DNA of 64,000 bases from Buttiauxella agrestis (GCF_900446255.1 NZ_UIGI01000001.1:4614763-4678762), one strand, 5' to 3'. Positions 42,836-57,281 are shown, numbered from the stretch's first letter. The notes: generated from the sequence alone by a model not told the origin. Translations and numbers: made by a program.

Positions 42836-43609
42836 ATGAGAGAAATCAACTTCGCCTCAATCGAAGGGAATAACATCTTTTCTTTTATAATGAGAATAGA
42901 AAAGATGACTTACTCACCTGATGAACTCTTCGCTTCCTTATCTAATGCAAAGGAATATACCTTCACTTCGCCCTTATTGCCTGGAGAGTACTTTTGCACT
43001 GAACCTGATACTCCACTGCCTCCATTCTCAGCACCTATTATTGATGATGAAAGCGGCATTTGTCTTGGTTACGCACGTAAGCACGGAGGTGGTCTTTATG
43101 ATATTTTTGATGCAGAAGGGAAACTTGTTACTTACCATGAGCTCCCTTTAGAATCGCCACTCGTTGATCCTATCGATATTTTATTCTTAGGAGCTTTGTT
43201 ATATAAAGGCGTTCGCCTGGGTTTTCACACTTTTGAAGCGCTCACAGAACGTAGGATCGCTGTTAAATTCTCATCAATATTTACCGAACAAATTATCGGC
43301 ATGCTTCGTGGACGGTTAAAGGTTGGCTTATCTGCAAAAATGTTAAAGTTCACACCTACCCCAGCTCGTCATATGAGTGAAGCGGGCAGCTATGTTCCCG
43401 TTTATATTCTTGAAAAGGCGATACGTTATGGTAAAAGATTGCCTGATATAAAAGGGAACTCCGGGCGAATCCTGAAACGCTATGAAATAAAAATTCGCCG
43501 ATCGAGGTATAATGACACGGCTAAGATATTTGAAAACAAAGACTACACTTTAGAAGTCATTGTCGACGAAAGAACATGGACAATAACTCACTTTGCCTAT
43601 AAATCTTGA
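42836..43609 (+). CDS. Putative orphan toxin with polymorphic-toxin-like C-terminal domain
   Basis: Up to 257 residues; AT-rich compared with metH and iclR. The start is unsettled: 42836 is the longest frame and 42905 (MTYSPDELFASL) is an alternative; neither has a strong ribosome site. The middle (about 95-155) holds GYARKHGGGLYDIFDAEGKL, PLESPLVDPIDILFLGALLY. The last 80 residues read PARHMSEAGSYVPVYILEKA, IRYGKRLPDIKGNSGRILKR and YTLEVIVDERTWTITHFAY. That GxRxPDxxG...YxLEVxxxExxxTIxHFxY pattern recurs at the C-termini of bacterial polymorphic toxins, perhaps RNases of the barnase/RelE-like fold. No signal peptide, Rhs or CdiA delivery domain is seen. A small gene follows 7 bp later, as expected for an immunity gene. 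Confidence 0.55.
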   Translation: MREINFASIEGNNIFSFIMRIEKMTYSPDELFASLSNAKEYTFTSPLLPGEYFCTEPDTPLPPFSAPIIDDESGICLGYARKHGGGLYDIFDAEGKLVTYHELPLESPLVDPIDILFLGALLYKGVRLGFHTFEALTERRIAVKFSSIFTEQIIGMLRGRLKVGLSAKMLKFTPTPARHMSEAGSYVPVYILEKAIRYGKRLPDIKGNSGRILKRYEIKIRRSRYNDTAKIFENKDYTLEVIVDERTWTITHFAYKS

Positions 43610-43616
43610 GGTAAAC

Positions 43617-44033
43617 ATGCTGAAAATAGTTAATAGTGTTATTGAATTGGAAATAACACCTTTTGAAAAAATAACCAACACTCCAGAATTTGGTTTTTAT
43701 CATAAATTATTGAATATGTATGTCGAATTCAAATCAAAAGGAATTCATCTTGCAACAACATGGGATTGCTATCTTGGGGAACTAGAGGAATTTCAACATA
43801 ACCTTTGTCATTTACGAGAAAATAATGCCGCCGATGAAGTAACTTTTAGCCCAATGGAAGGAATGATTACATTGATTGTTGGAAAAAACATCATACCTTT
43901 TGAAACATATTATTTGAAATTCAAATTATCAACCGAAGCACATGCTGATATTTTTATCGAAGGTAGTACCGGCTTAGATCAGACTTACATTCAGGAAATT
44001 ATCCAGGGAGTGCACGAACTTATCGTTTACTAG
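43617..44033 (+). CDS. Putative immunity protein
   Basis: A 138-residue acidic protein translated from an ATG 6 bases after GAGG and 7 bases past the preceding stop codon, so the two genes are coupled. It has short amphipathic strands (IVNSVIELEITPFEKI, GMITLIVGKNIIPFETYYLK) with a conserved-looking DCYLGELEEFQHNL, the form of many toxin immunity proteins. No family can be named with certainty. Base composition is AT-rich like the gene before it, so the pair was probably acquired together. Confidence 0.5.
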   Translation: MLKIVNSVIELEITPFEKITNTPEFGFYHKLLNMYVEFKSKGIHLATTWDCYLGELEEFQHNLCHLRENNAADEVTFSPMEGMITLIVGKNIIPFETYYLKFKLSTEAHADIFIEGSTGLDQTYIQEIIQGVHELIVY

Positions 44034-44087
44034 TTCACCTGACTGCTCCGATGAGTCTGATGCTGGTTGCATTATCGCCAAATAAAA

Positions 44088-44103
44088 CGAAAATGATTTC
44101 CAC
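44088..44103. promoter_or_regulatory. IclR autoregulatory operator
   Basis: GAAAATGATTTCCA closely fits the IclR consensus TGGAAATNATTTCCA and lies about 25 bp before the iclR start, where E. coli IclR represses itself. Confidence 0.7.
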
Positions 44104-44125
44104 GATACGAAAACAGGAGTCAGTT

Positions 44126-44959
44126 ATGGTTGCTGCCGTTCCCGCTAAACGTGGAAAAAAACCACGCGCTGCCACAGTGGCTGCACCTCAGCCAACCGGG
44201 CAAGTTCAGTCACTGACGCGTGGCCTGAAACTGCTTGAATGGATTGCCGAATCGCATGGTAGCGTTGCGCTCACCGAGCTGGCACAACAGGCTGGTTTAC
44301 CGAACTCCACCACACATCGACTGCTCACTACCATGCAGCAACTCGGCTTTGTTCGCCAGATTGGCGATCTCGGCCACTGGACGATTGGCGCACATGCGTT
44401 TGTCGTCGGCAGTAGCTTCTTGCAAAGCCGTAATCTACTCGCCATTGTTCACCCGATCCTGCGCAAACTGATGGAAGATTCCGGCGAAACGGTAAATCTT
44501 GCGGTGCTTGATCATAGCGATCACCAGGCGATTATCATTGACCAGGTGCAATGCGCGCAGCTTATGCGTATGTCAGCGCCGATTGGCGGCAAGCTCCCGA
44601 TGCACGCTTCAGGTGCCGGGAAGGTGTTTCTGGCAAATCTGAGTGACGAGCAGGTCGCAGCTTTACTGCATCGTAAAGGGTTGCACAGCTACACGCCTGC
44701 AACGCTCACTTCTCCGCTGCATCTGAAAGAAGATTTGGCACAGACTCGCAAGCGCGGTTACTCGTTTGATGATGAAGAACATGCGCTGGGGCTGCGTTGT
44801 GTGGCGTCGTGTATTTATGACGAGCACCATGAAGCGTTTGCCGCGATTTCAATTTCCGGCCCAATTTCACGCGTGACAGATGACCGCGTTACCGAGTTAG
44901 GTGCGTTAGTGATCAAAGCGGCGAAAGAGATTACTCAGGCTTACGGCGGCGGGCGCTAA
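44126..44959 (+). CDS. iclR: Acetate operon repressor IclR
   Basis: A 277-residue repressor of aceBAK that responds to glyoxylate and pyruvate. An N-terminal winged helix (GSVALTELAQQAGLPNSTTHRLLTTM) is followed by the effector domain (PIGGKLPMHASGAGKVFLA, GLRCVASCIYDEHHEAFAAI). The frame opens at 44051, but the ATG at 44126 has AGGAG 7 bases upstream and gives the family length. It lies on the opposite strand to its target operon, with an unknown gene between them. Confidence 0.96.
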   Translation: MVAAVPAKRGKKPRAATVAAPQPTGQVQSLTRGLKLLEWIAESHGSVALTELAQQAGLPNSTTHRLLTTMQQLGFVRQIGDLGHWTIGAHAFVVGSSFLQSRNLLAIVHPILRKLMEDSGETVNLAVLDHSDHQAIIIDQVQCAQLMRMSAPIGGKLPMHASGAGKVFLANLSDEQVAALLHRKGLHSYTPATLTSPLHLKEDLAQTRKRGYSFDDEEHALGLRCVASCIYDEHHEAFAAISISGPISRVTDDRVTELGALVIKAAKEITQAYGGGR

Positions 44960-45024
44960 TAATGTTAAGCTGTGAATAATTTAACCAATGTTTCAACCTA
45001 CTGTCATTTAAAAGGAATTTAAAA

Positions 45025-45627
45025 ATGCTAACCCAGTCTGAGCTTAATAAAATCAAGGAAATGCTTTACGAACGGCAACAGCTTCAACCAATAAGCGTTA
45101 TTTTACCGTCGTTGCAAGAACCAGCAAATAAAATGAATATCTACCAGTTACAACGATATCAATTAGATAATTATTATTTAATACCAAAAGTAATGAGTTC
45201 AAATAGTTTATCTGACGTTAATGGGCGATTCATTTTTGTGATCAAGGCAAACGAACCAGGGGTAATTTATTGCGCGAAGGCTTTCGATCAGCTTAATCGA
45301 TATTTATCGGACAATAAACGAGGTATTGAAGGTCATACATCACTAACAAAAAGAAAAGATGTTTTGTTTGCAGGCAGTTTGATATTTAATAATAAAGAGT
45401 TAGTTTCCTGGTCCAATGATAGTGGTCATTATCAACCGAAATCAGAATTAAGACATATAAATTTATTACCTCATATAAAAATGCTCCTGCCAGAAACATT
45501 ATACATCCCGATTAGTTTTGATCAGTTAAGTACCGGACAACATAGTGTTGCCAGCAGCGGCCGAATGAATGATTTCTCATCTATTGATTCAACTTCTTCA
45601 AATAGCTCATACAAATGGCCATCATAG
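45025..45627 (+). CDS. Unknown protein with a W-N-x-SGHY-x-P motif
   Basis: A 200-residue AT-rich gene between iclR and aceK, in the slot of E. coli arpA. AAGGAATTT precedes the ATG. The C-terminal half has HTSLTKRKDVLFAGSLIF followed by ELVSWSNDSGHYQPKSE; a similar G-x-L...W-x-N-x-SGHY-x-P segment is seen in several bacterial toxins and secreted effectors without assigned activity. A Ser-rich tail ends SSYKWPS. No signal peptide or membrane segment. Function unknown; recent acquisition is suggested by composition and position. Confidence 0.6.
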   Translation: MLTQSELNKIKEMLYERQQLQPISVILPSLQEPANKMNIYQLQRYQLDNYYLIPKVMSSNSLSDVNGRFIFVIKANEPGVIYCAKAFDQLNRYLSDNKRGIEGHTSLTKRKDVLFAGSLIFNNKELVSWSNDSGHYQPKSELRHINLLPHIKMLLPETLYIPISFDQLSTGQHSVASSGRMNDFSSIDSTSSNSSYKWPS

Positions 45628-45638
45628 TCTGATATATA

Positions 45639-47372
45639 TTACAAACAAGTAATATGGCGCTGGCAAAAACGCTGCCGTTTGCGGTAGGCAAAAACATCCT
45701 CCACATGCCCGTTGCGGATTCTTTCCTGCAATGCGCGCCAGTAATCAGCACGGAATAAGTCGCCGTGCATTTCATCGAATATCAGGCGAATACGCGGGTC
45801 GGCGCATAAATAGTGGCGAAACTCTTCCGGGAAAACATCTCCGGGCGCCACGCTGTACCACGGTTCGGCAGAGAGTTCGTCCTCCGGATAACGCGGTGGA
45901 GGAACGTTGCGGAAATTCACTTCGGTCATATAGCAAATTTCATCGTAATCGTAGAACACCACACGCCCGTGACGGGTGACGCCAAAGTTTTTAAATAGCA
46001 TGTCGCCGGGGAAAATATTCGCCGCCGCAAGCTGGCGGATAGCGTTGCCATATTCTTCAACGGCATCGCGTAATTGCTGGCCTTCCACCTGTTCCAGCCA
46101 CAGATTCAACGGCACCATTCTGCGTTCAATATACAGATGGCTGATGGCAATACTGTCGCCAAGATCGGTCAGTTTTTCAGGCACTTCCAGCTTTAACAGG
46201 TCAAGCAGCGGCTGGCTTATCTGATGTTTAGACAGCACAAAATTTTCAAACTCCTGAGTATCGGCCATACGACCGACACGATCGTGTTCCTTCACCAGTT
46301 GATAGCATTCGCGAACGCGCTCGGCAGTGACTTCTTTTTGCGGGGCAAACTTATCTTTAATCACTTTAAAAACCCGGTCAAAACCAGGAAGAGTAAATAC
46401 CAGCATCACCATGCCGCGAATACCCGGCGCTTCAATAAACTGCTCATCGGTGGCTGAGATATACGTCAGATATTCGCGATAACTTTCTGTTTTACCGTGT
46501 TTTTGACAACCAATCGCCATGTACAGCTCGGCTGTGGTTTTTCCCGGCAAAAGTTCACGCAACCATTCGACTAATGCCGCAGGTTGCGGGGCGTAAACCA
46601 TGAAATAAGAGCGGGCAAAACCAAAAACGATGCTGGCTTCAGCGCTGCTGGTTAAGCAGGTATCTACCACTAAATGTCCGTCATCGGTGCGATGTATCGG
46701 CAACAAAAAGGGCACCTTGCCCGTCGGAAGAACCAGCTTCCCGACCAGCCAGGCGGCTTTATTTCGATAAAATAATTCGTTGGCAATTTCGATAGATGCC
46801 TGCTGCAAAGCCTCATTACCAAAGGTTTCAGTCAGATGCGCGATGATATACCCGGCGTCACGGGCCAAATTTTGCCACGGCAGGCGCAAAGGCAAATCCC
46901 GAAGTACTGAGCGTAAAAGCGGCTGCCAGCCTAAAGCTGGGGTAAAGGTTTTTGACAGCGGGCGAGGAATAGCGCGAAAGCGCGTTTCATCCTGAGAGCT
47001 GAAAATAAAAAGCCGCTCGGGAGATAACGAGCGGTGATCGAAGAGCCGACAATAAACTGAATTGAAAAAGCTTTCGGCAATTTCAAAGCGAGGGTAATCG
47101 GGCAATAACTGGGTGTACTGCGCTTTAACACGCAATAAAAATTCGTCGTCCGTATGCTGACCATCGGTAATGCAGCGCAATTGTTCAACTACCAGACCGA
47201 CGTGGTGATCGTAGAGATGGATGCGGCTTTTCATCGCCCGCTGTACCGCGTGCCAGTCGGCTTGTTCGAAGCGCTGCTGCGCTCCGGAGGTGACTTCAAG
47301 AAAGCGGCCATACTGCGCGTCAAAACCTTGCAGGATAGTGTGGGCGATTAACAATTCCAGCCTACGAGTCAT
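45639..47372 (-). CDS. aceK: Isocitrate dehydrogenase kinase/phosphatase AceK
   Basis: A 577-residue bifunctional enzyme that phosphorylates and dephosphorylates isocitrate dehydrogenase to divide carbon between the TCA cycle and the glyoxylate bypass. The ATP-site APGIRGMVM (about 315-323), [12 protein letters not shown] and the catalytic [17 protein letters not shown] are present. The frame extends to 47402; the ATG at 47372 ([12 protein letters not shown]) has GGAG upstream. Last gene of aceBAK, after a large stem-loop region that should lower its expression. Confidence 0.96.
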   Translation of the reverse strand: MTRRLELLIAHTILQGFDAQYGRFLEVTSGAQQRFEQADWHAVQRAMKSRIHLYDHHVGLVVEQLRCITDGQHTDDEFLLRVKAQYTQLLPDYPRFEIAESFFNSVYCRLFDHRSLSPERLFIFSSQDETRFRAIPRPLSKTFTPALGWQPLLRSVLRDLPLRLPWQNLARDAGYIIAHLTETFGNEALQQASIEIANELFYRNKAAWLVGKLVLPTGKVPFLLPIHRTDDGHLVVDTCLTSSAEASIVFGFARSYFMVYAPQPAALVEWLRELLPGKTTAELYMAIGCQKHGKTESYREYLTYISATDEQFIEAPGIRGMVMLVFTLPGFDRVFKVIKDKFAPQKEVTAERVRECYQLVKEHDRVGRMADTQEFENFVLSKHQISQPLLDLLKLEVPEKLTDLGDSIAISHLYIERRMVPLNLWLEQVEGQQLRDAVEEYGNAIRQLAAANIFPGDMLFKNFGVTRHGRVVFYDYDEICYMTEVNFRNVPPPRYPEDELSAEPWYSVAPGDVFPEEFRHYLCADPRIRLIFDEMHGDLFRADYWRALQERIRNGHVEDVFAYRKRQRFCQRHITCL

Positions 47373-47391
47373 AGGTTTCTCCGTCGTGAAT

Positions 47392-47480
47392 TTCCCCCTC
47401 ACCCTGACCCTCTCCCTGAGGGAGAGGGGATTGATCGTGTTTTTCTCCTTCTCCCTCAGGGAGAAGGTTGGGATGAGGGT
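47392..47480. repeat. Nested palindromes between aceA and aceK
   Basis: CCCTCTCCCTGAGGGAGAGGG and CCTTCTCCCTCAGGGAGAAGG are two near-identical palindromes. They are flanked by CCCTCACCC and GGGATGAGGG, which can pair to enclose both. No T tract follows. E. coli also has stem-loops here that limit aceK expression. Confidence 0.8.
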
Positions 47481-47484
47481 TGTT

Positions 47485-48792
47485 TTAGAACTGCTCTTCT
47501 TCCGTTGAACCCGTTAATGCAGTGACTGAAGAAGCCCCCCCCTGAATAATCGTCGTTACACGGTCAAAATAGCCGGTGCCCACTTCCTGCTGATGGGAAA
47601 CGAAGGTGTAGCCTTCAGGCGCCGCAGCAAATTCTGGCTGCTGCACTTTTTCAACGTAATGGCGCATACCTTCGCCCTGCGCGTAAGCGTGCGCCAGGTC
47701 GAACATGTTGAACCACATGCTGTGAATGCCAGCGAGCGTAATGAATTGATATTTGTAGCCCATTGCTGATAGCTCTTCCTGGAACGAAGCAATAGTTTTA
47801 TCGTCGAGGTTTTTCTTCCAGTTAAACGATGGCGAACAGTTGTAGGCCAGCAGTTTGCCTGGGAAGCGAGCATGGATGGCATCAGCAAAGCGACGCGCCT
47901 GTTCAAGGTCAGGTTTGGACGTCTCGCACCACACCAAATCGGCATATGGCGCGTACGCCAGGCCACGGCTGATAGCCTGCTCAATGCCAGCACGAGTACG
48001 GTAGAAACCTTCTTGAGTGCGCTCGCCCGTAACAAATTCGCGGTCGTATTCGTCACAATCAGAGGTGATTAAATCCGCAGCATCGGCATCGGTACGGGCA
48101 ATGACTAGTGTTGGAACGCCCATTACGTCTGCTGCCAGGCGGGCAGCGACAAGTTTCTGAATGGCTTCCTGAGTCGGCACCAGCACCTTGCCACCCATGT
48201 GACCGCATTTCTTCACGGATGCCAGTTGGTCTTCAAAGTGTACCGCTGCTGCACCGGCCTGAATCATCGATTTCATCAGCTCAAACGCGTTCAGTACACC
48301 ACCAAAACCGGCTTCCGCATCGGCTACGATCGGCAGGTAGTAATCGACATAGCGCGGATCACCTTCCTCAATGTTGGATGCCCATTGGATCTGATCGGCG
48401 CGACGGAATGTGTTGTTGATCCGATCGACCACCGCCGGTACGGAGTTTGCCGGATATAACGATTGATCCGGGTACATGCTGGACGCGAGGTTGGCATCTG
48501 CCGCAACCTGCCAGCCAGACAGATAAATGGCTTCAATACCCGCTTTCGCTTGTTGCAACGCTTGCCCGCCAGTTAACGCGCCAAGGCTGTTGATGTAGCC
48601 CTTTTTCGATTCACCATGCAGCAAGCGCCACATTCTGGCCGCGCCATTTTGCGCCAGCGTACATTCCGGGTTCACAGAACCACGCAATTTCACGACCTCT
48701 TCCGCGCTGTATGGGCGCTTGATGCCTTCCCAGCGAGCTTGCGTCCAGTCTTCTTGTAATTGTTGAATTTGTTGGTTGCGTGAGGTTTTCAT
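47485..48792 (-). CDS. aceA: Isocitrate lyase AceA
   Basis: A 435-residue enzyme that cleaves isocitrate to glyoxylate and succinate. The catalytic loop KKCGHMGGK (Cys about 195), [15 protein letters not shown] and [11 protein letters not shown] are intact. The frame extends to 48834, but the ATG at 48792 ([12 protein letters not shown]) has GGAG upstream and matches the family start. It is 34 bp after aceB. Confidence 0.97.
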   Translation of the reverse strand: MKTSRNQQIQQLQEDWTQARWEGIKRPYSAEEVVKLRGSVNPECTLAQNGAARMWRLLHGESKKGYINSLGALTGGQALQQAKAGIEAIYLSGWQVAADANLASSMYPDQSLYPANSVPAVVDRINNTFRRADQIQWASNIEEGDPRYVDYYLPIVADAEAGFGGVLNAFELMKSMIQAGAAAVHFEDQLASVKKCGHMGGKVLVPTQEAIQKLVAARLAADVMGVPTLVIARTDADAADLITSDCDEYDREFVTGERTQEGFYRTRAGIEQAISRGLAYAPYADLVWCETSKPDLEQARRFADAIHARFPGKLLAYNCSPSFNWKKNLDDKTIASFQEELSAMGYKYQFITLAGIHSMWFNMFDLAHAYAQGEGMRHYVEKVQQPEFAAAPEGYTFVSHQQEVGTGYFDRVTTIIQGGASSVTALTGSTEEEQF

Positions 48793-48826
48793 AGCAGATG
48801 CTCCATATTTTTTTATGTCGTAGGGT

Positions 48827-50425
48827 TTAAGCAAGCAGGCGGTAGCCCGGCAGCGTCAGGAAGTCGATTAACGTCTCGGAAGTGGTGATTTGCTCCATCA
48901 GGCGAGCCGCTTCATCAAAGCGTCCCTGGCTGAAACGCTTGTCGCCGAGTTCTTCCTGAATAACGAACATTTCTTCGGCCAGCATATGGCGGAACAGCGC
49001 CTTAGTGACCGTTTCGCCGTTACTCAACGTTTTCTCATGGTGAATCCACTGCCAGATAGAGGTACGGGAAATTTCTGCCGTCGCGGCATCTTCCATCAAG
49101 CCGTAAATCGGCACGCAACCATTGCCCGAAATCCATGCTTCGATGTATTGCACAGCAACGCGGATATTGGCACGCATGCCTGCTTCGGTGCGCTCGCCAG
49201 GGCAAGGCTCAAGCAGTTGTGCCGCCGTAATCGGTGCATCTTCCTCACGCAAAATATGTAGCTGGTTTTTATTGTCACCCAGCGCTTTATCAAAGACTTC
49301 CACGACCGTGTCAGCAAGCCCGGGATGCGCAATCCAGGTACCATCGTGGCCGTTGGTCGCTTCCATTTGCTTGTCTGTTTTAACTTTATTGAGCACCCAT
49401 TCGTTGCGGGCACTCTCTTTACTCGGAATGAATGCCGCCATTCCGCCCATGGCAAAAGCACCACGGCGATGACATGTTTTGATCAGCAGACGTGAATAAG
49501 CGTTCAGGAAAGGTTTGTCCATGGTGACGGACTGACGATCCGGCAGAACACGATCCGGATGGTTTTTTAATGTTTTGATGTAGCTGAAAATATAGTCCCA
49601 GCGACCACAGTTCAGCCCAACGATGTGATCGCGTAGTGCATGCAGGATCTCATCCATCTGGAATACCGCTGGCAGCGTTTCAATCAACAGCGTCGCTTTG
49701 ATGGTGCCGCGCGGGAGGGAGAAATGATCTTCGGTAAAACTGAACACTTCGCTCCACCAGGCCGCTTCCTGCCAGGATTGGGTTTTAGGCAGGTAGAAAT
49801 ACGGGCCACTTCCTTTTGCCAGCAAAGCATCCACGTTGTGGAAGAAGTAGAGCGCAAAATCAAACAGGCTGCCTGGGATCGGCTCATCACGCCAGATCAC
49901 ATGTTTTTCCGGCAAGTGAAGACCACGCACGCGGCAAACGAGGACCGCTGGATCAGGCTTCAGCTGGTAAATTTTCCCGGCTTCGTTGGTCCAGCTAATG
50001 GTGCCGTTGATCGCATCGTGCAGGTTGATTTGCCCATCGATAACTTTGCTCCAACTGGGTGCGAGCGAATCTTCAAAGTCAGCCATAAACACTTTGACGT
50101 TAGCATTCAACGCGTTAATCACCATCTTGCGTTCGACCGGCCCTGTGATCTCGACCCGTCGATCCAGTAAATCGTTCGGCACCCCACGAATCGTCCATTC
50201 AGATTCTCGAATGGAACTTGTTTCCAAAATAAAATCTGGAAGCTTACCGGCGTCGATTTCTGCCTGCTGAACGGTGCGTGCCGCCAACAGCTTATTACGT
50301 TGTGGAGTAAACCGGGTGACGAGTTCACTGAGAAACTCTACTGCATCGGGCGTCAGAACCTGCCGCTCTTGTTCACCAAACGGCTGGCTAAAGGCCAACT
50401 CTTCGCTAACTGTCTGTTGTGTCAT
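48827..50425 (-). CDS. aceB: Malate synthase A AceB
   Basis: A 532-residue enzyme that condenses glyoxylate with acetyl-CoA to malate. [46 protein letters not shown] and the C-terminal [10 protein letters not shown] are family blocks. One residue shorter than E. coli AceB. First gene of aceBAK, under the IclR-type palindrome at 50538-50570. Confidence 0.97.
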   Translation of the reverse strand: MTQQTVSEELAFSQPFGEQERQVLTPDAVEFLSELVTRFTPQRNKLLAARTVQQAEIDAGKLPDFILETSSIRESEWTIRGVPNDLLDRRVEITGPVERKMVINALNANVKVFMADFEDSLAPSWSKVIDGQINLHDAINGTISWTNEAGKIYQLKPDPAVLVCRVRGLHLPEKHVIWRDEPIPGSLFDFALYFFHNVDALLAKGSGPYFYLPKTQSWQEAAWWSEVFSFTEDHFSLPRGTIKATLLIETLPAVFQMDEILHALRDHIVGLNCGRWDYIFSYIKTLKNHPDRVLPDRQSVTMDKPFLNAYSRLLIKTCHRRGAFAMGGMAAFIPSKESARNEWVLNKVKTDKQMEATNGHDGTWIAHPGLADTVVEVFDKALGDNKNQLHILREEDAPITAAQLLEPCPGERTEAGMRANIRVAVQYIEAWISGNGCVPIYGLMEDAATAEISRTSIWQWIHHEKTLSNGETVTKALFRHMLAEEMFVIQEELGDKRFSQGRFDEAARLMEQITTSETLIDFLTLPGYRLLA

Positions 50426-50537
50426 TGGATTTATCCCCTCATCTCATCCCGTCGCTAAAACCGATTTTATCTGGTACGTCCAGTGAGGTGTTTTCACTCA
50501 ACAGGTTTAAGACTACTTCATGATTTTTTAAAATCAA

Positions 50538-50570
50538 AAACTATTTCCATTTTTGAAATGGAAATAGTTT
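50538..50570. promoter_or_regulatory. IclR operator / 33-bp perfect palindrome upstream of aceB
   Basis: AAACTATTTCCATTT and AAATGGAAATAGTTT are perfect 15-bp arms around TTG. On the aceB strand, AAATGGAAATAGTTTTTGAT matches the E. coli IclR site AAATGGAAATTGTTTTTGAT with one change. The second arm adds a mirrored TGGAAAT half site. Confidence 0.75.
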
Positions 50571-50630
50571 ATCGTATTGATATATATGAGATTAAAATTT
50601 ATTCATTTGGGGAATGTATTTTTAGAAAAC

Positions 50631-50654
50631 AAAAAAGGCACCCGAAGGTGCCTT
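50631..50654 (-). terminator. metA terminator
   Basis: AAGGCACC/GGTGCCTT stem with a CGAA loop, followed on the minus strand by a T tract. Confidence 0.88.
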
Positions 50655-50684
50655 GATCTCAGTGCTGATGGGATGCTGAAACGC

Positions 50685-51614
50685 TTAATCGAGCGTTGGG
50701 TTCATATGGCGCAGATCGAATGGCGTGATCTGGTAAACGTAGTAATTTAGCCAGTTGGTGAACAACAAATTCCCATGGCTACGCCATGTAGCATGCGGCT
50801 TTCTCTGCGGATCGTTATTCGGGAAGTAGTTGTACGGGACGTCAGGATTCAGGCCTGCTTCGACGTCACGGAAATATTCACCTGACAGCGTGTGCGCATC
50901 ATATTCCGGATGGCCCGTGACAAAAGCGATGCGTTTATCTTTGCTACCAAAAAGGTAAGCATCCCCTTCTTCTGACTCAGCCAGAACTTCGAGATCGGTA
51001 TAGTCACGGATCAAAGATGCCGGGAAATCTGCATAACGTGAATGTGGCGCCAGGAAGGAGTCATCAAAGCCGCGTGTTAACAGGGCGTGTGGATAAGTGA
51101 GGTTGTGTTCATATACGCCAGAGAGCTTATCTTTACGCGTTTGCTTCGGAATCCCGTAGAGGATATTTAGCGCTGCCTGCACCGCCCAACACACAAATAG
51201 CGTTGAGGTGACGTGATCTTTTGCCCAGTGAATCACTTGTTCAATTTGCGGCCAATAAGCCACATCATTAAATTCAACCAGGCCCAATGGCGCACCGGTC
51301 ACGATCAAGCCATCAAAATTTTCATCCTGTATATCTTCAAAATTACAGTAGAAATTATTGAGATGTTCAGTCGGTGTATTACGGGATTCACGGGAATCAA
51401 TGCGCAACAGCTGGACGTCAACCTGTAGAGGAGAGTTAGAAAGCAGACGTAAAAACTGGTTTTCCGTCTCAATCTTTTTTGGCATCAGATTAAGTATGAG
51501 CACCTTTAGCGGACGGATCTCCTGATTACTCGCACGCGATGTCGTCATAACAAAGACATTCTCATCACGCAGGAAATTGACGGCTGGTAACTCATCCAGT
51601 ACCCGAATTGGCAT
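50685..51614 (-). CDS. metA: Homoserine O-succinyltransferase MetA
   Basis: A 309-residue enzyme that makes O-succinylhomoserine, the first dedicated step to methionine. The nucleophile cysteine is in [11 protein letters not shown] (about 142), the catalytic His-Glu in [11 protein letters not shown], and the start is [15 protein letters not shown]. Same length as E. coli MetA. Four MetJ boxes precede it, so repression by MetJ-SAM is expected. Confidence 0.97.
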   Translation of the reverse strand: MPIRVLDELPAVNFLRDENVFVMTTSRASNQEIRPLKVLILNLMPKKIETENQFLRLLSNSPLQVDVQLLRIDSRESRNTPTEHLNNFYCNFEDIQDENFDGLIVTGAPLGLVEFNDVAYWPQIEQVIHWAKDHVTSTLFVCWAVQAALNILYGIPKQTRKDKLSGVYEHNLTYPHALLTRGFDDSFLAPHSRYADFPASLIRDYTDLEVLAESEEGDAYLFGSKDKRIAFVTGHPEYDAHTLSGEYFRDVEAGLNPDVPYNYFPNNDPQRKPHATWRSHGNLLFTNWLNYYVYQITPFDLRHMNPTLD

Positions 51615-51633
51615 AACCTTTTATCCTCACAGC

Positions 51634-51665
51634 ATACGTATAAACGTTTAGACATCCAGATAGCT
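51634..51665. promoter_or_regulatory. MetJ operator (four met boxes) of metA
   Basis: On the metA strand, AGCTATCT GGATGTCT AAACGTTT and ATACGTAT are four adjacent 8-bp boxes resembling AGACGTCT, nearly identical to the E. coli metA operator. Confidence 0.82.
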
Positions 51666-51850
51666 GAAGATAACTCGCCGCCTGTCAAATGTCGAGTAAT
51701 CATAAGATAGTTGAAAATGTTTCACTTAAGCACAGATTTTACGGGTAGTGGAATAGACTGGGTAATAGCTTGTTTTGCAGTGGATTATAATGATGAAATT
51801 GGCTTGCAGAGATAGGACTATGAAGGGTGATCGCATAAATCGCAGACAGC

Positions 51851-51880
51851 AAAAAGCCCTGTACGTCAGTACAGGGCTTT
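51851..51880 (-). terminator. rRNA operon terminator
   Basis: AAAGCCCTGTAC/GTACAGGGCTTT stem with a short loop, followed on the minus strand by T residues, 12 bases past 5S rRNA. Confidence 0.88.
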
Positions 51881-51891
51881 CCACTTATTTG

Positions 51892-52011
51892 GAGCCTGGC
51901 AGTTCCCTACTCTCGCATGGGGAGACCCCACACTACCATCGGCGCTACGGCGTTTCACTTCTGAGTTCGGCATGGGGTCAGGTGGGACCACCGCGCTACT
52001 GCCGCCAGGCA
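51892..52011 (-). rRNA. rrf: 5S ribosomal RNA
   Basis: 120 nt starting TGCCTGGCGGCAGTAGCGCG with CCACCTGACCCCATGCCGAA, a typical enterobacterial 5S. Last gene of the operon; the 3' end is set by length. Confidence 0.96.
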
Positions 52012-52121
52012 TATTCTGTTTCATCAACCGTTGTGTTATTCACACAACCATCAACTTAAAATCTCGGTTCAAGCTGAAAATCAAATGCTTAGTCTCTCAA
52101 CCAAAACACCTTCGGTGTTGT

Positions 52122-55030
<2,909 letters not shown>

Positions 55031-55163
55031 TCACAACCCGAAGATGTCTCGTGAGACACAATCGATGTTGTGAAAATTTGAGAGACTCGAACACACCGCA
55101 TTTTCCTTTCTTATTACGGAGAAAGGAAACAGTGTGTCGTTTCAATTTTCAGCTTGTTCCGGA

Positions 55164-55176
55164 TTTTTAAAGAGCA
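55164..55176 (-). promoter_or_regulatory. boxA antitermination site in the 16S-23S spacer
   Basis: TGCTCTTTAAAAA on the minus strand matches the rrn boxA and lies upstream of 23S. Confidence 0.65.
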
Positions 55177-55248
55177 ATATCTCAAACGTGACTCGAAAGT
55201 CAGTTTTGAGATATGTGTGATAATGTCTTTCACATCATTATCTTAAGA

Positions 55249-55324
55249 TGGCGTCCCCAAGGGGATTCGAACCCCTGTTACAGCCGTGAAAGGGCAGTGT
55301 CCTGGGCCTCTAGACGATGGGGAC
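55249..55324 (-). tRNA. gltT: tRNA-Glu (TTC)
   Basis: 76 nt in the 16S-23S spacer with anticodon TTC in CCCTTTCACGG, T-loop GGTTCGAATCC, acceptor pair GTCCCC/GGGGAC and encoded CCA. Spacer tRNA-Glu is one of the two usual rrn types in enterobacteria; the symbol follows that class. Confidence 0.95.
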
Positions 55325-55409
55325 ACGATATCCCGTTGAAGGGATCGCTTGCTCATTTACTTCTATCAGACAATCTGTGTGAGCACTACGCGGGTTTGTA
55401 TCTATTAGG

Positions 55410-56951
<1,542 letters not shown>

Positions 56952-57121
56952 AAAGCTTGATTTACTTCAACTCGTGAAGCGGTGCTCAAAAATTAACTTT
57001 CGTAATAATTCAACTAAATGAATTACTGCTTGGTCACTCTTCAAGACTTGATATTTTTTTGATACCCGAAGGTATCTGAGATATCAATCCTGCGAGTGCC
57101 CACACAGATTGTCTGATAAAT

Positions 57122-57133
57122 TGTTAAAGAGCA
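57122..57133 (-). promoter_or_regulatory. boxA in the rrn leader
   Basis: TGCTCTTTAACA is the rRNA antitermination boxA, between promoter P2 and 16S. Confidence 0.8.
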
Positions 57134-57172
57134 GTGAGTTAGGCGCTTTCGCTTGCTAACTCGAGGTGGCGT

Positions 57173-57200
57173 ATATTACGCTTTCCTCTTTCAGAGTCAA
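57173..57200 (-). promoter_or_regulatory. rrn promoter P2
   Basis: On the minus strand, TTGACT, 16 bases, TAATAT; the context CTGAAAGAGGAAAGCG is that of E. coli rrn P2. Confidence 0.85.
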
Positions 57201-57281
57201 CCCTTAATTTCAGGATATTTGACTCTCATCGCCGCCGTTACTCTGTGATGTTGTTCACATGTTCCGTGTCGATGGAGGCGC

